From Pezizomycotina sp. ARF18 (Eukaryota; Ascomycota), in NCBI GenBank assembly GCA_002224055.1, contig AZLU01000362.1:1-25662 (forward strand): a stretch of DNA of 25,662 nucleotides, written 5' to 3'. Of this stretch, positions 9,154 to 20,872 are shown in pieces; the stretch's first letter is position 1; the number at the start of each line of letters is the position of its first letter. The notes beneath the pieces were generated by a model. The model did no database searches, was not told the DNA's origin, and saw only the letters and a program-made list of their open reading frames with translations. A program made the position numbers and the translations under genes.

Positions 9154-12069
9154 TGTAAAGGCTCGAGCGGGATTTTTCTTTCTTTTTTTTTTTTTTTGGA
9201 CTATAAAAAGCGAAAAGAAAAAATGGGATAAAGTGAGCTGGTGTGCTACTAGTAAGAGGATATTCCGAGAGTAAAAGAAGACGGGAAGAGTGCTGGAACT
9301 TGAAAATCCCTAAGTTCCCACAAAACGGCAGAAGAGGGAAGAAAGGAGGCCTCTTTATGAGGCTTCACGTACAACTTTATATCTAATTTTTATTGTTCCT
9401 ATTGCAAATAATTCTTCTTGTTGTATAGTTATCTAGGTAGGCAATCGAGATATTGGCTGCACGATAGGGGGTTGAGTCCATTTTATAACCAACGTCTGGG
9501 TGGTGCTTTCGCTTTCTTGAGATGAAAAGCCTCGAGGGCAAATAAGCTGTTTTGAGCTCAAAATTAATCAATCCCTCTAAGTCTTTTCTCCGAGCCCTGA
9601 AAGATAGAATGTTGTTCGCTATCACTATACTTTTGGACCAGCAGATATTACCCCGCGTGTATGGGTTTCAATCTCTATATCAGCGAAATCAGTTAGGAGC
9701 CAGTTCGCGCAGTAGCCATTATATGCAGGAAATAGGATGAGTCGAATGATATTGTAACAATATAACCAAACCGAGGCGACATCGTGAATGAATTTGTGTA
9801 ACAAGACTTTACGCCGGCTAAAAATACGATAAACGGCTCTTCCTTCTTTCTTTCTTTCTTTCTTTCTATCTTTCTTTGTTTCCTTTTTTTTTTTTTAAGA
9901 TCAAGCAGCCAGTGCGAGTTTCCAGGTGTTCTGAGATTCAGTGTAATTGTTATCGCGTATTTTTACTCTCTGCCATCATTAGTAGCCATCTCGATATCAC
10001 AATCTCAGCGGGAAGTGGGACAAAGGGATAGTCGATATGTTATATTAATAATTGTACGATTGGTAACATCTGAGTTTCTTATTTCTGAGTTTTATAGGTG
10101 AATATAAAGAAAAAGGGGGGAAGATGAACAGGTCTATTAGGCGCCGCCATTATATCATAGGTTTTTAATTTTTCTCATTTTACAATTTTTTGTAGAATAA
10201 TCAGCCTTTCGCACACCGGATCAGTTATACATTGACCTCCTTCCCGTCGTCCGAATCCCGAATTTCCTTTTTCTTTTTCCCCAAGCTATGCTATAGTAAT
10301 AATAAGTGATATATATTTTTTTTGTAAGAAAAATTGGTATGCCCGCGCATTCTACGACCTTTCGATCCTTTGTGGAACTCGATATCTATGCGTCTTGTTA
10401 ACCTAAAAGGCCATCAAATATGACGAAAATGGTAGTAATTTTACGGCTGCGTGACCGAACCCTATGTGAAGAAAGTGTATCTTAGACTCGAGCCTGAAGT
10501 GGCTTTCCCATTCTGTTGTCATGATTTGGCGCCTTTCCTTTGTATGTATCTTGACTTTATAGAACGCCTAAGCTTGGCTCGAACAGTAATCCGGAAATGG
10601 CATGGCCGAATCAAACCTCAAAGCGACAAACGTGTAACGTGTCTGATCCCGTTACTACATGAAACGAGAACTACGATCTCCAAGAGCTGAAATTAGAGAA
10701 ATGGTTCGTGGGAATTGACAGCTCTGTAAGTGCGTGTTTTCCTTTGTTCTTTTCCTTTTTTTTTTTTCTTTTTTAGAGAAACCAGTACCTTAAATCCAAG
10801 ATTTACATAAAGATAAAAAAAAAAAACTCAAAATCCGAGAGTAACGTCATTTCAAACCGAAATTCGTCGCGAAGGCAACAAAGACTCGGGAGAAAACACG
10901 CGGACGAGGAAAGTACCATGCATCCCCAAGATATTTTAGGCCCGTAAAGCTGTTGCGAGTTTGTATCCGCGCACTACTTTCGAGCTATAAAAACCTGACT
11001 TAGTAATACTAACGGGCCTAATTGCACTACGATCCAAGGGGGAAACAGAAAAGAAAGAAAAAAAAAAAAAAGCTGGTCCCCTAGCATATGCTTACGACAA
11101 AATCAAAGCACGGTAGTAAGTGCATCGTGACTTGGCGTGTTGTCCACTACGACTTTTTCTTGCAACGAAGAGTATGATTTAATCCAACAAACACGATGAT
11201 GGGCTGGGTATTAGGTTTCGTCAGTCGTTAACGCGAGTATACCTGGGGTTTCGTAGAAACCGCGGTAGCCGCTGCCTGCCAAGCTATAGTTTCTGTCTAG
11301 AGTAATGCAGGGAAGGATCCCCACTAGATGAAAGAAAACCGAAAATCTGGAATTCTCGTCGCGGGATATAGGTTTTAGATCCATTAGTGACGCAATTCTA
11401 AAACTCGATACTTTCATCAAGTGCATGTCTTTATTATTCTTTATTATTAATACAGTGTTATTGAAAAAAAAAAATGAAAAAAGAAAAAAGAAAGTATGAT
11501 ACGCCTCTTTATATGAAAATGTATCAGTAGCTTCCTTATAGAAGTACGTATCGATTTCGTCCATTCCTTTTATATTCCCGCTTTGAAACTGAAACTCTCG
11601 CGACGGAACACAACCATGAGATTTCTCGGCAGTTGCAGATGCGCCCAATCTTTCTTTCTTTCTTTGTTCAATTGCAAACAAGAAATATATTCCTATTGCC
11701 TTTTGATGGTTTTTTGAGTCCGTTTCGTCTCGCCCCGTGAATACCATAGGGGTAGATAATGTGGTTGCAAGGCTATAACCTGCGCCTACAGAATAGCTTC
11801 AAGTTTATTATTATATCAAATACCTTTCTTTAACTCATCGTTAACGTTTCAGGAAATAAGCGGAAGAACTTTTAATACAAGTTTCAGCGTAAATAGTTTA
11901 TATATGCTGAAGACATTTGGGCCTGGGAAGAGGAAATACTGCCCAAGTGTTTGGGATCGGATATAACTAAGTATGTAAATGAGGACTTCAAACACCTCAT
12001 CGGCTCATTTCATTTTCATATCTGCTTCCACTTCCTTATCTTAGTAAACCCTGCTTTCGAACTAAACAA
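9154..12069. other. Intergenic region between the head-to-head copies A and B
   Basis: No gene supported in 2.9 kb. It contains A/T homopolymers (T15 at 9183-9197, A14 at 11058-11071) and a TTTC microsatellite. It should hold the promoters of both copies if either is expressed. A 178-codon minus frame (11747-11211) runs through A-rich tracts and was not accepted. Confidence 0.5.
9844..9879. repeat. (TTTC)n microsatellite
   Basis: About eight to nine TTTC units with one TATC interruption, followed by an uneven T-rich stretch to about 9896. Confidence 0.85.
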
Positions 12070-13984
12070 ATGAGTGAAGAACCGTGCTTTGTATTTAAAT
12101 AACGACAGCCCGTGGACGTCGTCCGCCTACTAGCGCTTTTAGAAGCGGTAGGAGATCTAAAGCCTCTTTTATAACAACGGCGATAGGAAATACGAGAGGA
12201 GGTAGCTCGAACAGGCCTATCGCGATGGTTCCGAGTCCGATGACGAATTCGGTTGGTGCGTTCGCAAGGTTTCGTTCTTTGAGAAGTACCTATTTACACC
12301 CGAGTCCGACCAGTCGCCAGATAAGCTTTTAACGGCCCTAGCGCACCTGTTCGTATCCGATGAGCGGTTGCCGTTTCCGCCTCGTTTCCAACGATCACTT
12401 TGAGAAAAAGAGCACTTCCCCTTTGCTGTTTTTTCGTCGTCAACGCCGAAGGCGAAACCTCGGTCCCGGTCGAAGTGTACGAGGACCGCCTCGCTCCGGT
12501 ATGGGACGCGATGGTTCCGATAATCAAAAAGTTAGGTCAAGATCAGAGGACCTGTTCGAACCTAACCAAGACGAAGACGAGGTACCACGAGGGGACAGCC
12601 CGGTGAAGATCCTTGAAGAGGCTTCGGGGGCGGAGACCCCGGAGCTGGAGGAACTGACTTCCGCTGTTACGCGATATGTTGTACCCACCATCGCCCGCAC
12701 GATAAAAACGCATTAGGCGAGCTCCCAGACGCTCAGGGACTTGATATCGAAAGAACATAATGCACCGTCACCGTATCTTGCCGACGGGAGAGGAGCGGCG
12801 GCTCGAATTGACAACTCACGCTTTCCGCGAAAAGTTGGTAGACTTGGTGGAACTCGCGTATAATTCTCTTCAGAACGTGCCGGGCGTTATGGCGGCTTCC
12901 GTCTATACCGGTGAGAAATCTGGCGACGGAGACCGCTTGATATTGTGGTACACGGAAACGTTATTTACCGTCTATTGGACTGTTTATTAAAGGTCGAATC
13001 AATGCTGCTGGCTATCGCACCCGTGCCGGCGGAAGGGCTACTCCCCCACGGTTTGCTACCGCTCGACACTGCCGGCACGCACCCGCTCCTAGCGCACATC
13101 GACTCCCAAAGCGGACGTCTGGATTCTCCGTTCCTTTTCAGCGGGTGATTACTCCTGCTTATCTCACGCCACCTCGGCGCCGGCGGTAAGCGACCTTCTC
13201 AAATAGCAAGGAACTCCGCGAACTGTAACCCGCTGCGCGGCTCTTCAACTTCGCAATCGAAAAAAATGCCGGCCGCCGGCCGACCTGCCACCTGATAAGT
13301 TCAAAGGCCATTCGGATTTTGGAAACCCCCGACGCGTCGCGAAGCGTTTGCTGGGACGTACGTCCTGCACGGTCCTATGTTCCTTGAAGCGCCGTCCCGC
13401 GACGCTCGAGGAGGTAATCGCAGCCGCCGCGGACCGCGCAAAAGAATATCCCAACGCGCTTAGCTTTCCGCGTGGGAATGCGTGGATCCGGGGAGGATCG
13501 TTCACCACCTTACGCGGCGGACCGTCTCCGAGCGGAATACTACCCGAAAGTTTCACCCCCGGGCGGCGCGCAGCGTGAACTATGATTGGAGGTCATTCGT
13601 CGCCGTCGGATACTGACTACGCGGATGGGAGGGGGGGGGCTCGGATTCGGACGACGGCCCCGACCCGGACTCGTATGCGAGCCCGCGTTCGGAGTCAAAC
13701 GATAGCCCGGCGGGGATTCCGACGACGGCTCCTCCTACGTACCTGGGCTCCGCGTCGGACTCGGCGCGGACTCGATTTGGGAACACGGCTCCGGCTCCGA
13801 CTCTGATGAAGCCGAAAACGTAGCTGCTGAAGACCCGGTCGACGCCGGTGAGTGCGCCGGCGTGACACCTCAGCTTCGTCCATCCGGTGGGAGCTTGAAG
13901 GAGGATGATGTCACCGTGAACCGATTAAGGCATTTAACAAAACGCAACAGCGCTCGTGTTGAGGAAAAAAAAATAAAAAAATAA
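12070..13984 (+). pseudogene. Copy B of the unrecognised A/B family, decayed
   Basis: Paralogue of copy A in inverted orientation. Matching blocks in order: MSE start (12070), LLALLEAVGDLKP with LLALVEAVGNLKP, DKLLTALAHLFVSD with EKLLTAMAHLFVSD, FVVNAEGETS...VEVYEDR with FLVNANSGTSLEVYEER, LEELTSAVTRYVVPTIA with LEELTSAVTRYAIPTIA, LVDLVELAYNSLQNVPGV with LVELVDFVYDYFGNVPGV, RLLDCLLKVES with RLLDCLSKLES, EEVIAAAADRAKEYPN with EGVIAAAVEHVKEHGPN, and an Asp/Ser-rich tail. Damage: a stop at about codon 11 (TAA), a frame change in the T-run near 12167-12172, a TAG near 12200 where copy A has Trp, a stop near 13217, and more frame changes after 13140. The tail frame SGSDSDEAENVAAEDPV runs to TAA at 13982 but has no counterpart in A, so the 3' limit is uncertain. 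Confidence 0.75.
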
Positions 13985-14209
13985 AAAAAATGAAAGGCTG
14001 TATAGAAGTTTCAATACGATTCCAAAAAGTCACTGATAGATTATTATTTGTTGTTTTGCTTTTTATTTTTTATTTTTTTTTTTTTCGATCTCAGAATAAC
14101 CATTAATATTAGTTATTACATGAACAAGAAGGAGAAGATAAAGAAGACGGCGATGAAGAAGATGATGAAGTAGAATACAGGCATGAAGTGAATTCGGAAA
14201 ACGTGAAGT
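13985..14209. other. Short intergenic A/T-rich stretch
   Basis: A-rich and T-rich tracts followed by a GAA/GAT-rich stretch. It lies between convergent gene ends (copy B on plus, gene C on minus). No terminator-type signal identified. Confidence 0.4.
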
Positions 14210-16319
14210 TCAATCGAAATTTAACCGTGTTCTTTTATCATTTATCATTTGCAGTATTGTGCCGTCCGTTCCTTCTTTTTTTTTAAACCTGCTCCGGATA
14301 ACCAACCCCGCTCCCACCACTGACAACGCTACCCCTCTGCCCTTCCCCCCGACAACAACGCCTCCACCCTCCTCATCGTGCCCGCCCGCGACAATACCGG
14401 TAGCCCTCTGCGCCCCCGTAAACGCGCCCGTCATCACGGCTCCCAGGCAGCTCAGCCCCAGCATAACGTCGCACATAAGCCCCCAGCCGCCGCTAAGGGC
14501 GCTCAACCCGCGACCGCCGCCCGACCAACAGCGCGACGTGGTTGACCCAGTGCATCACCGCGTCCGCATACGCGTGCCCACCGCCCACCGGGTTGAACAC
14601 CCCCGGGTTTTCCGCTTCGAGCTGCTTTATAACATCCGCGAGGTCGTGCGTAGCGGCGAGGGGATTAAGTGCATGCTGAAACCGAGGATGCCGAGAGTAC
14701 GCAGAGCAGAAATACGCCGGGGGTCGACTCTTCGGACCCTTCGAGGGTTCCCAGGAAGTATAGCGCGGGATGGAGACGAGGAAGCCGAAGCTGGAAATGT
14801 AGCCGCGCCAACGGCCTTTTGCGGCTGCGGCGAGGGATAGTGGGAGCGCGAGGAACGTGCCGGGAGCGGAAGGGCGAGGAGAGCGAGGCCGGCGCCTGTG
14901 AGGCCGAAGGAAGAATTTGCGTTGTACGAAGAGGGGAAGCGTGGCGTCGAAGATGCGAGGATGCCGCCTTGGATAAGATTCCAGGAGGGCGCTGATCACG
15001 CGGAGGACTTTAGGAGGAGGAGGATATGGGGAGCGTGGAGAAGGGCGTGGAACCGATGATAGCGTTGTCGTGGTGGTGGTGGTTTGGGAGTTTGTCGTTA
15101 CGGTTGTCGGGGGTGGTTCGTTGCCGGAGGCTGAGGATTCGCCGACGGAGGATACGACGTTAGTACGGACGACGACGTTAGGGGGTACCGTTTCCGAAGT
15201 TTTAACGTTCTCACCCACCCGCGACGGCTTTTACGCCCGCAGCCGAAGGTTCGCACGCTCCCCGCCAGTAGCGGCGTTCTTCATACCGCTCCTTCGACGC
15301 CGAACGCGGCAGCAGTAGCTTTCGCGACGCTCCGGCTGTCTTCTTCGTCTTCAGCCGTATCGTCCCTTCCTTTCCACCAGCTACCGATCCTACCGAAATA
15401 ACTCTTCTTTCCTGACGTCCTTTTCGTCGTGAGTATCGCGGTCCGCAAATACAACGATACCAGAGAGCGACGAACATGGCACGAACCCGCCCACAAGCCT
15501 CCTTATCGGCCAACACACCCCCATTACGGGCCCTACGTCGTGGCAGCGTGCGAGGTGCTGTCAACCATTTTATCACCCTCGGTAGGAACGAGTGTCCCAG
15601 CCTAGTAACAACACGACATCGATCGAGCGCAGTAACGACGCCGCGAAACCTTCCACGCGTCCCGCGCATAGCAGGATTATGTTGGGTGATAGGGGAGTAG
15701 TAATGTTCCGACGAAGAATAACAGGAGGGAATAGCAGGAAGAGCGGCTTTCCGGCGCCGCGGGTGTGAGAGAAGATCGCGGAGACGGAGGTTCGAGGGTT
15801 ACGGAGGCGGCGTAGACGGATATTAAGGTTGAGGACCAGAATTGCACTGCGGAAAGCCCACCCATCGAGCAGAGTTAAGAGTTTGTACAAGGAGAAGGAG
15901 GAGAAGAAGATAGGGAGAGAGGAGAAGAGAGGGTTTGGGGGAGGGGGTTGTTTTTACATTCGAGTCGTCCACGATGCGATTTTCGATTTCAGGACGTCGG
16001 GGAGCATTGGGAGGAACTATGATTTTTCAATCTTTTTTTTTTTTTTTTTTTGGCTTTTTGTTCTATTTCGTGATATTCAGAGTTTGGGTTACTTACGGTG
16101 CGGTAGATGAATAGGATCTACGGCAAAACCGGTTAGTAAGATGCCCATCTCGTTAAAAAAAAAAAAAAAAAAAAAAACGAAGGACACGATATATGGAAGG
16201 GGCGGTAAACATACGGAGAAAGACGCCGCGGAAACCGTGAAGATGACGAGCATCTCGCTCTGCGGAACTCGGCAGGTAAGGCTCGCGGTGCCGCCGAGCC
16301 AGTGGAGTAGGTAGTCCAT
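14210..16319 (-). CDS. Gene C: unrecognised multi-exon protein with membrane segments
   Basis: Exon 1 (16319-16215, 35 codons, MDYLLHWLGG...VSAASFS) is hydrophobic at its end and stops at a GTATGT donor. Intron 1 (16214-16118) has a perfect TACTAAC branch site (16138-16132) and a TAG acceptor. A 21-nt exon follows (16117-16097, ILFIYRT), then a GTAAGT donor and intron 2 to a TTTCCGCAG acceptor (exon 3 from 15846). Further coding-like stretches on the same strand: YFGRIGSWWKGRDDTAEDEED (near 15420-15330), GENVKTSETVPPNVVVRTN (15215 onward), membrane-type segments LTGAGLALLALPLP, FLALPLSLAAAAKG and ALYFLGTLEGS...FLLCVLSAS (about 14900-14690), DVIKQLEAENPGVFNPVGG (near 14630-14570), and LMCDVMLGLSCLGAVMTGAF (14480-14410). 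These need several one-base frame changes, and the phase from exon 2 to 3 does not fit cleanly. Likely an integral membrane protein; family unknown. Confidence 0.5.
16118..16214 (-). other. Intron 1 of gene C
   Basis: 97 nt: GTATGT donor, an A23 run on the plus strand (T23 on the transcript side, 16177-16155), a TACTAAC branch site at 16138-16132, and a TAG acceptor. The signals are canonical for fungi and are the best splice evidence in the window. Confidence 0.7.
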
Positions 16320-16368
16320 CGCTTTCTATGATTGATAATTGGGTTCTTTTCGAGGTTTGATGTTCGGC

Positions 16369-16400
<32 letters not shown>

Positions 16401-17824
16401 GGAAGAAAGGCGTGGTGTGATAGGAAAGAAAAGAAAAAAATTAAAAAAAAAAGACGGAGAGGAGAAGAAAAGAAGGGGGGAAGACGCGATGTTTATATCT
16501 AATTTTAAAAAAAGAGTAAGTAGTTAAAGTTGTTTCATTGAATTTGTGGTTTTTTTTTTTTTTTTTTTCGTTTTTTCGAGAGAGGGAAGAAGGGACACAT
16601 TTCGCTAAAAAAGAAAACCTCGCCTCGCCTAGTCCTAGTCCGTTTTGGTCATTTTCCTCTCACATGGACCAGCACTCGAATTCTCCGAGCATATAATCAA
16701 ACACGGCTTACGAACGCGGTAAGGGTTGAACTTGGGGAACAGGGTGGAGCTGAAAGATCGCATGAGCAAACCTGGTCCCATGACCACTAAAAGAAGATGA
16801 TGTTTTGGATTAGCGGGAAGAAAGATAAGGCGGTCTCGGTAGTGTTTTTTTTTATGAAGGCTTGTTTTGGTTGCTCACGAGGATATTTTTTTACAGTCGT
16901 GAATTTGCCGAAGCATGCTTGCTGCTGCAGGTGTGCTTATTGACAAGTGAGCAAACGGAGAAAAATATATATATATTGTTCCAATATAAGTTAGGTGGAA
17001 CGAACGGTAAACATAAGTTCTAGGGGAATACATCCATCTTTTTTATTACCATTTTTTGCTAAGATACAATAGGGAGTCGGTGATTTTTTTCGTAAACTGA
17101 GAAGCAGTATTCGCGAAGATTAGTGTTCCCCACCCGCCACTCCCGAGGAAGATATCTCATCTCTCGCCGGAAAAAAAAAGAAAAAAAAAAAGAAAAAGAA
17201 GAAACGAGCACCCATCTTAGTAGCACGGTAAAAGGACGCAACAGCTTTTTTTTTTTCAATATAGTAAAAAAATAATAACGAGTCGAGACCACTTGAAAAC
17301 ATATGCTGACAATATTCAAAAAAAAAAAAAAAAAAAAAAATTTTTTTCGTAGAGGTTAAATTATTTTTACATCCCAGATTAGAAAAAAAAAGTATCCTAC
17401 AGATAGAAGAAAGAAAGGAGAAGAAAAGCTGGAGCTCGATGAAGAAAAAATAAAGTCTAAGCGAGAATGTCAGAGAAACGAGATACTTACGAGAAAAATG
17501 CAGAAAACAATAAAGTCGCAAAACAACGTTGTTAATATTAGAAAAACAAGCAAGCAGGAATTCTGCGGAATTGAACATAATCTTAAACTGGAATAAAATA
17601 CAGACAGTTAGGAATAGTGCAGTCATTTTTTTCTTTCTTAGTTATATCATAAAAGCAGGATGCGCAGAAGACGGCGAATGATATTTGCTTCAGTTATCTG
17701 CACCTTATTCGAAAATATTAGAAAAAAAACAGGAAAGAAAGAGTGAAAAGAGGCTAAGACGGCGAAAAAAAAAAAAAAAAAAAAAAATGATATGCCCTAA
17801 TTCAAGTCCAATGCAGACTAACTA
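16320..17824. other. Intergenic, homopolymer-rich, no gene supported
   Basis: Contains T29 (16372-16400), T20 (16549-16568), A23 directly followed by T7 (17318-17347) and A23 (17765-17787), plus purine-rich stretches. Open frames here read through the homopolymers (poly-Phe, poly-Lys) and are not credible. The T29 tract lies just upstream of gene C. Confidence 0.5.
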
Positions 17825-18758
17825 TTACCCCGACGCATCCTCCTTGGCAGATCCTTGAGCCAACTCCTCGTGATCCTTAATCATCTCTTCGACAAAGTCG
17901 CGGACCTATACAAAAAAAAAACAACCAAACAATTTAGCACACCAATTACAGCAAAAGGTAACAAAAAAAAAAAAAAAACTAAAGCAAGAAGAAGAGGAAA
18001 AAATTCATACTGACAAGCACCCTTCCAATCCCTTCTTCGCCCCCTCATCGCGGTCCGACGAGCACCTGAGGACCTCCTTCGAGTCCGCGCCCTTGCTGCC
18101 GCGAACGGCTTGCCATGTTGCTCCACTGGATGTTGGCGCGTTCTCGGTGCGCTGTATCGCCGCAACGTCGCCGACGGCGTCGAGAGGCCGTGGCGTCGGG
18201 GGCTTCGAACCCGAGGTAGGCGGGAGACCGCCACGGCGGTCTTCTCCACAGGTCTACTGACGGAGTGCGTTGCGGGAGATGAGGGTGGCGTCGGAGTTGT
18301 TGTTGTGTTGGCGTGTTGTACCGCGGAGGGCAGACGCCCGTGTTCGGGAGGAGGCAGAGACGTTGGGAGCATGAGGCGCTGCCTCTTGGACGGCGGAGGA
18401 GAGGGCGGCTCGCTGAAGTAACTGTAACGTTGGATCGAAGTGAGGTAGTCTTTTTCTCGTACCCAGGAAGGGAGTGGGGTATAAATTTGGGGGAATATGT
18501 TTTGGAGGGGATTTGTTTTTTTTTTTTTTTTGCGTTTTTGTTCTTTGGAGTAGTAATAGGCTAACGTACTGGTTTCGCTTTGAAATTCTCGCTTCGTCCT
18601 TGATCCCGTTCTTGACCCCTCCTTAACCCCCTCGACGTATTCCTTGATCCATCTCTTCTTCCTTTACCCCTACCTCAAGTCTTTCCGTGGTGGAAGTAAG
18701 GGGGACTACCTCCTTCTTAGCGTGTCCTGTCAGGAAGGCGGCCGTCTGAATCCGGCAT
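17825..18758 (-). CDS. Gene D: unrecognised two- or three-exon gene
   Basis: Start MPDSDGRL at 18758 in a CACAATG context. Exon 1 reads, with frame changes, HAKKEVVPLTSTTERLEVG, then RWIKEYVEGVKEG, then KNGIKDEARISKRNQ, to a GTACGT donor at 18569. The next exon carries DYLTSIQRYSYFSEPPSPPP and a basic SKRQRL patch (possible nuclear signal; about 18450-18380), a Thr/Pro-rich stretch, then GADSKEVLRCSSDRDEG and AKKGLEGCLS ending at a GTATGA donor (18010). The last exon (17905-17825) reads VRDFVEEMIKDHEELAQGS and ends in TAA after a TATAG acceptor; it is clean and in phase. The middle exon changes frame at least once. Charged and helical ends with a disordered middle; no domain recognised. Confidence 0.5.
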
Positions 18759-19584
18759 TGTGAAAAAAAAGTATGTTTATACGATTATTTAAGGATTAAT
18801 AAATAACGAATTATAACGTTTGTGCTTTTTTTGATTTTTATTGCGGAACCCTCCTGTGAAATTTTTTTTTTTTTTTGCCTTCTTTCTTCCTAAGGGAAAA
18901 ATGAAAGAAAATAAAAACTAAAAAAAATTAAGGTGTGAAAGCGCTTTAGTAGATTTAAATATATACTGTAAAGGAAATAAAAGCTGCTTAGCACTGTACC
19001 AGCTCCGCACGCGTCGTCTGGAGGTTTTGAGTCTTTGGGCGCGTCCCATGCCTCCTCCATAGCTTGCACTAGCTACATCCCCTTAAACATTGATGTGGTT
19101 CTCGATTTTTTTTGCTACCCAAGATAACTACGCACCGCTCCTATAAATAATTTCTTGCACAAGAATCCACTGGGAAAATAAAACTCGATGTTCTGGTAGG
19201 CTACATCACCTAAAGTAGTCTTTTTTTCTATTTCTTTTTTTGTTTTATTTACTATATCCTTTTTTTTTTTTTTTTTTAATATTTCTTGATCTCTGCGACC
19301 ATTTCTGCAAAGCTGTAGATGTAAATGAATATCTCCAATTGATTAGGGAAAAACGTATGCCAATGGAGACGTGGGAGATGAAAAAAAAAAAGAAGGGAAT
19401 TAAATCGAAAAAAAAATAAGCAAATAAAGCACTATTAACTATTCGCTTAAGGTCCCACCACAATACACGCCAATCCAATAGCGGAATGCTAACCGTTTCT
19501 TCGTCTTATAACATTCTTTCTCTTTTTTTTTCTCTCTCCTTTTGGGGTAGAGTTTTGGCTGCCTTACGGGTTTTGTCCAACTTC

Positions 19585-19682
19585 CTCCTCTTGCTCCTCC
19601 TTCTTCTTCTTTTCCCCGTCTCGCTTCTTCTTCTTTCCTCTCTCTCTCTCTCTTCCTCCCTGCCTCTCTCTATCTCTCCCTT
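19585..19682. repeat. CT-rich low-complexity tract
   Basis: CTTCTT and CTCTCT repeats on the plus strand over about 100 bp. The poly-Leu/Ser reading of this tract is an artefact of composition. Confidence 0.75.
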
Positions 19683-20012
19683 TGTTCTGTTCCATTAGCT
19701 GTACATTTCTTTCAGACTAGATTGCTCTCACGCTCGAGGCAGTAACTTTGTTCTGTCCCTCACTTTATGTACGCTTTCGCTGTTTATTTATAACGGTTAA
19801 AGCAGCTTCCCCCACGTTTGTATATCTGACGCAACTAATTTATTGTGTATTGATTATCTCCTCGGCCACCCCCCCCCCCCAAAAAAAAAAAAAAAAAAAG
19901 TTTCGGATATACACCCTACTACGTCGCTACGTACGTTTGAATCTTCCTTTCTGTTTGGTGTCTACACATAGCAAGCAAACCTCCAACTCCTTTTTAAAAT
20001 GATGTTCTATTC

Positions 20013-20108
20013 TTTTTTTTTTTTTTTTTTTTTTTTTTCTGAGTAAACGGATGAAGAAAACAGGAGGCATTTACTGATTGGTAAAAAAAAAAAAAAAAAA
20101 AAAAAAAA
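20013..20108. repeat. T26 / A26 inverted homopolymer pair, 44-nt spacer
   Basis: A run of 26 T (20013-20038), 44 bases of mixed sequence, then a run of 26 A (20083-20108). The equal arms could pair as a 26-bp A:T stem. Confidence 0.75.
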
Positions 20109-20872
20109 CACGTAACACGTTTGTATGGCTGGTAAATCGCTAGAATTGGTGAACATTTATAGTGTAATAATAGTACAAATGGGAGTGGAACGGAGGGGAA
20201 AAATGGACACGTTCCCGAGGAGAAGGTGGTGTATTAAACCCCTTGGACACAATACTAGGCTAGGGGAAAGGAGAGCAACCTGCAGCTTTATAATGGAACC
20301 AGCGGTCAAAGGAAATAGTTATGTAATAATTATTGATTTTTTTTTTTGGTTGGCGTTTGAAAAGTATCTCTCTTGTTTTCCTGGGCACGGACAGGGGCGC
20401 GTGCTGGGGTGATTAATATCAGGGAAGTACGAACTGTACCCACCTTCTCCAGATCACACTACACTCTAGAAATCTTTAGTCGATCAGCAGGAGTTTCAAA
20501 GTAAGAGAGATGAGATATAACAACTGGGGTTATCCTGAAAGGCAACTGCAGGAGTAGATTTTGGCAAAGCCCTCATATTTTACAAGCGACGAGCGTGATG
20601 CGCGCAGTGAAGCACCAGCAAAAAAAAAAAAAAAAAAAAAATTTTTTTTTTTGCCCTCGTTATTGCTTAGCCGCGTCGGCGCACACACAATCAAACCTCC
20701 ACCAACGAGAAATATCAACCACGTCTGATTACTCTTCCTTATACACTCTCTCCATCATCCAATTCCACATTGATCATGTTTTTTCTTGTGGTTATTTACA
20801 CTTCCGAGGCCTTGGACTTTCTTTGGATTAGGTCATTTACTCGTTGATTACGTTCGTCCTGAGTTGATTTCG

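Larger units (their letters stand above)
18759..20872. other. Gene-poor region dense in homopolymers and pyrimidine tracts
   Basis: Runs seen: T15 (18862-18876), T18 (19260-19277), C12 then A19 (19869-19899), T26 (20013-20038), A26 (20083-20108), A22 then T11 (20620-20652). A short coding-like minus stretch (MEEAWDAPKDSKPPDDACG, about 19070-19000) lies after a possible TAG acceptor but has no continuation, so it is not called as a gene. Confidence 0.5.

Noticed and set aside
10451-10690. A 79-codon plus-strand frame
   Set aside because: Non-ATG start, isolated, no motif; length within chance expectation.
5860-11440. Shared string CATGTCTTTATTATT near 5863 and 11424 as a repeat pair
   Set aside because: Only about 15 bp match with no extension; chance in AT-rich DNA.
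11211-11747. A 178-codon minus-strand open frame between copies A and B
   Set aside because: It reads through A-rich tracts (poly-Phe region), has no recognisable motif or splice support, and its composition matches the surrounding noncoding DNA.
19000-19080. Coding-like minus stretch MEEAWDAPKDSKPPDDACG as an exon
   Set aside because: No continuation upstream or downstream and an equally open competing frame.
19486-19698. Poly-Leu/Ser open frame resembling a membrane protein
   Set aside because: It is the translation of a CT-rich low-complexity tract.
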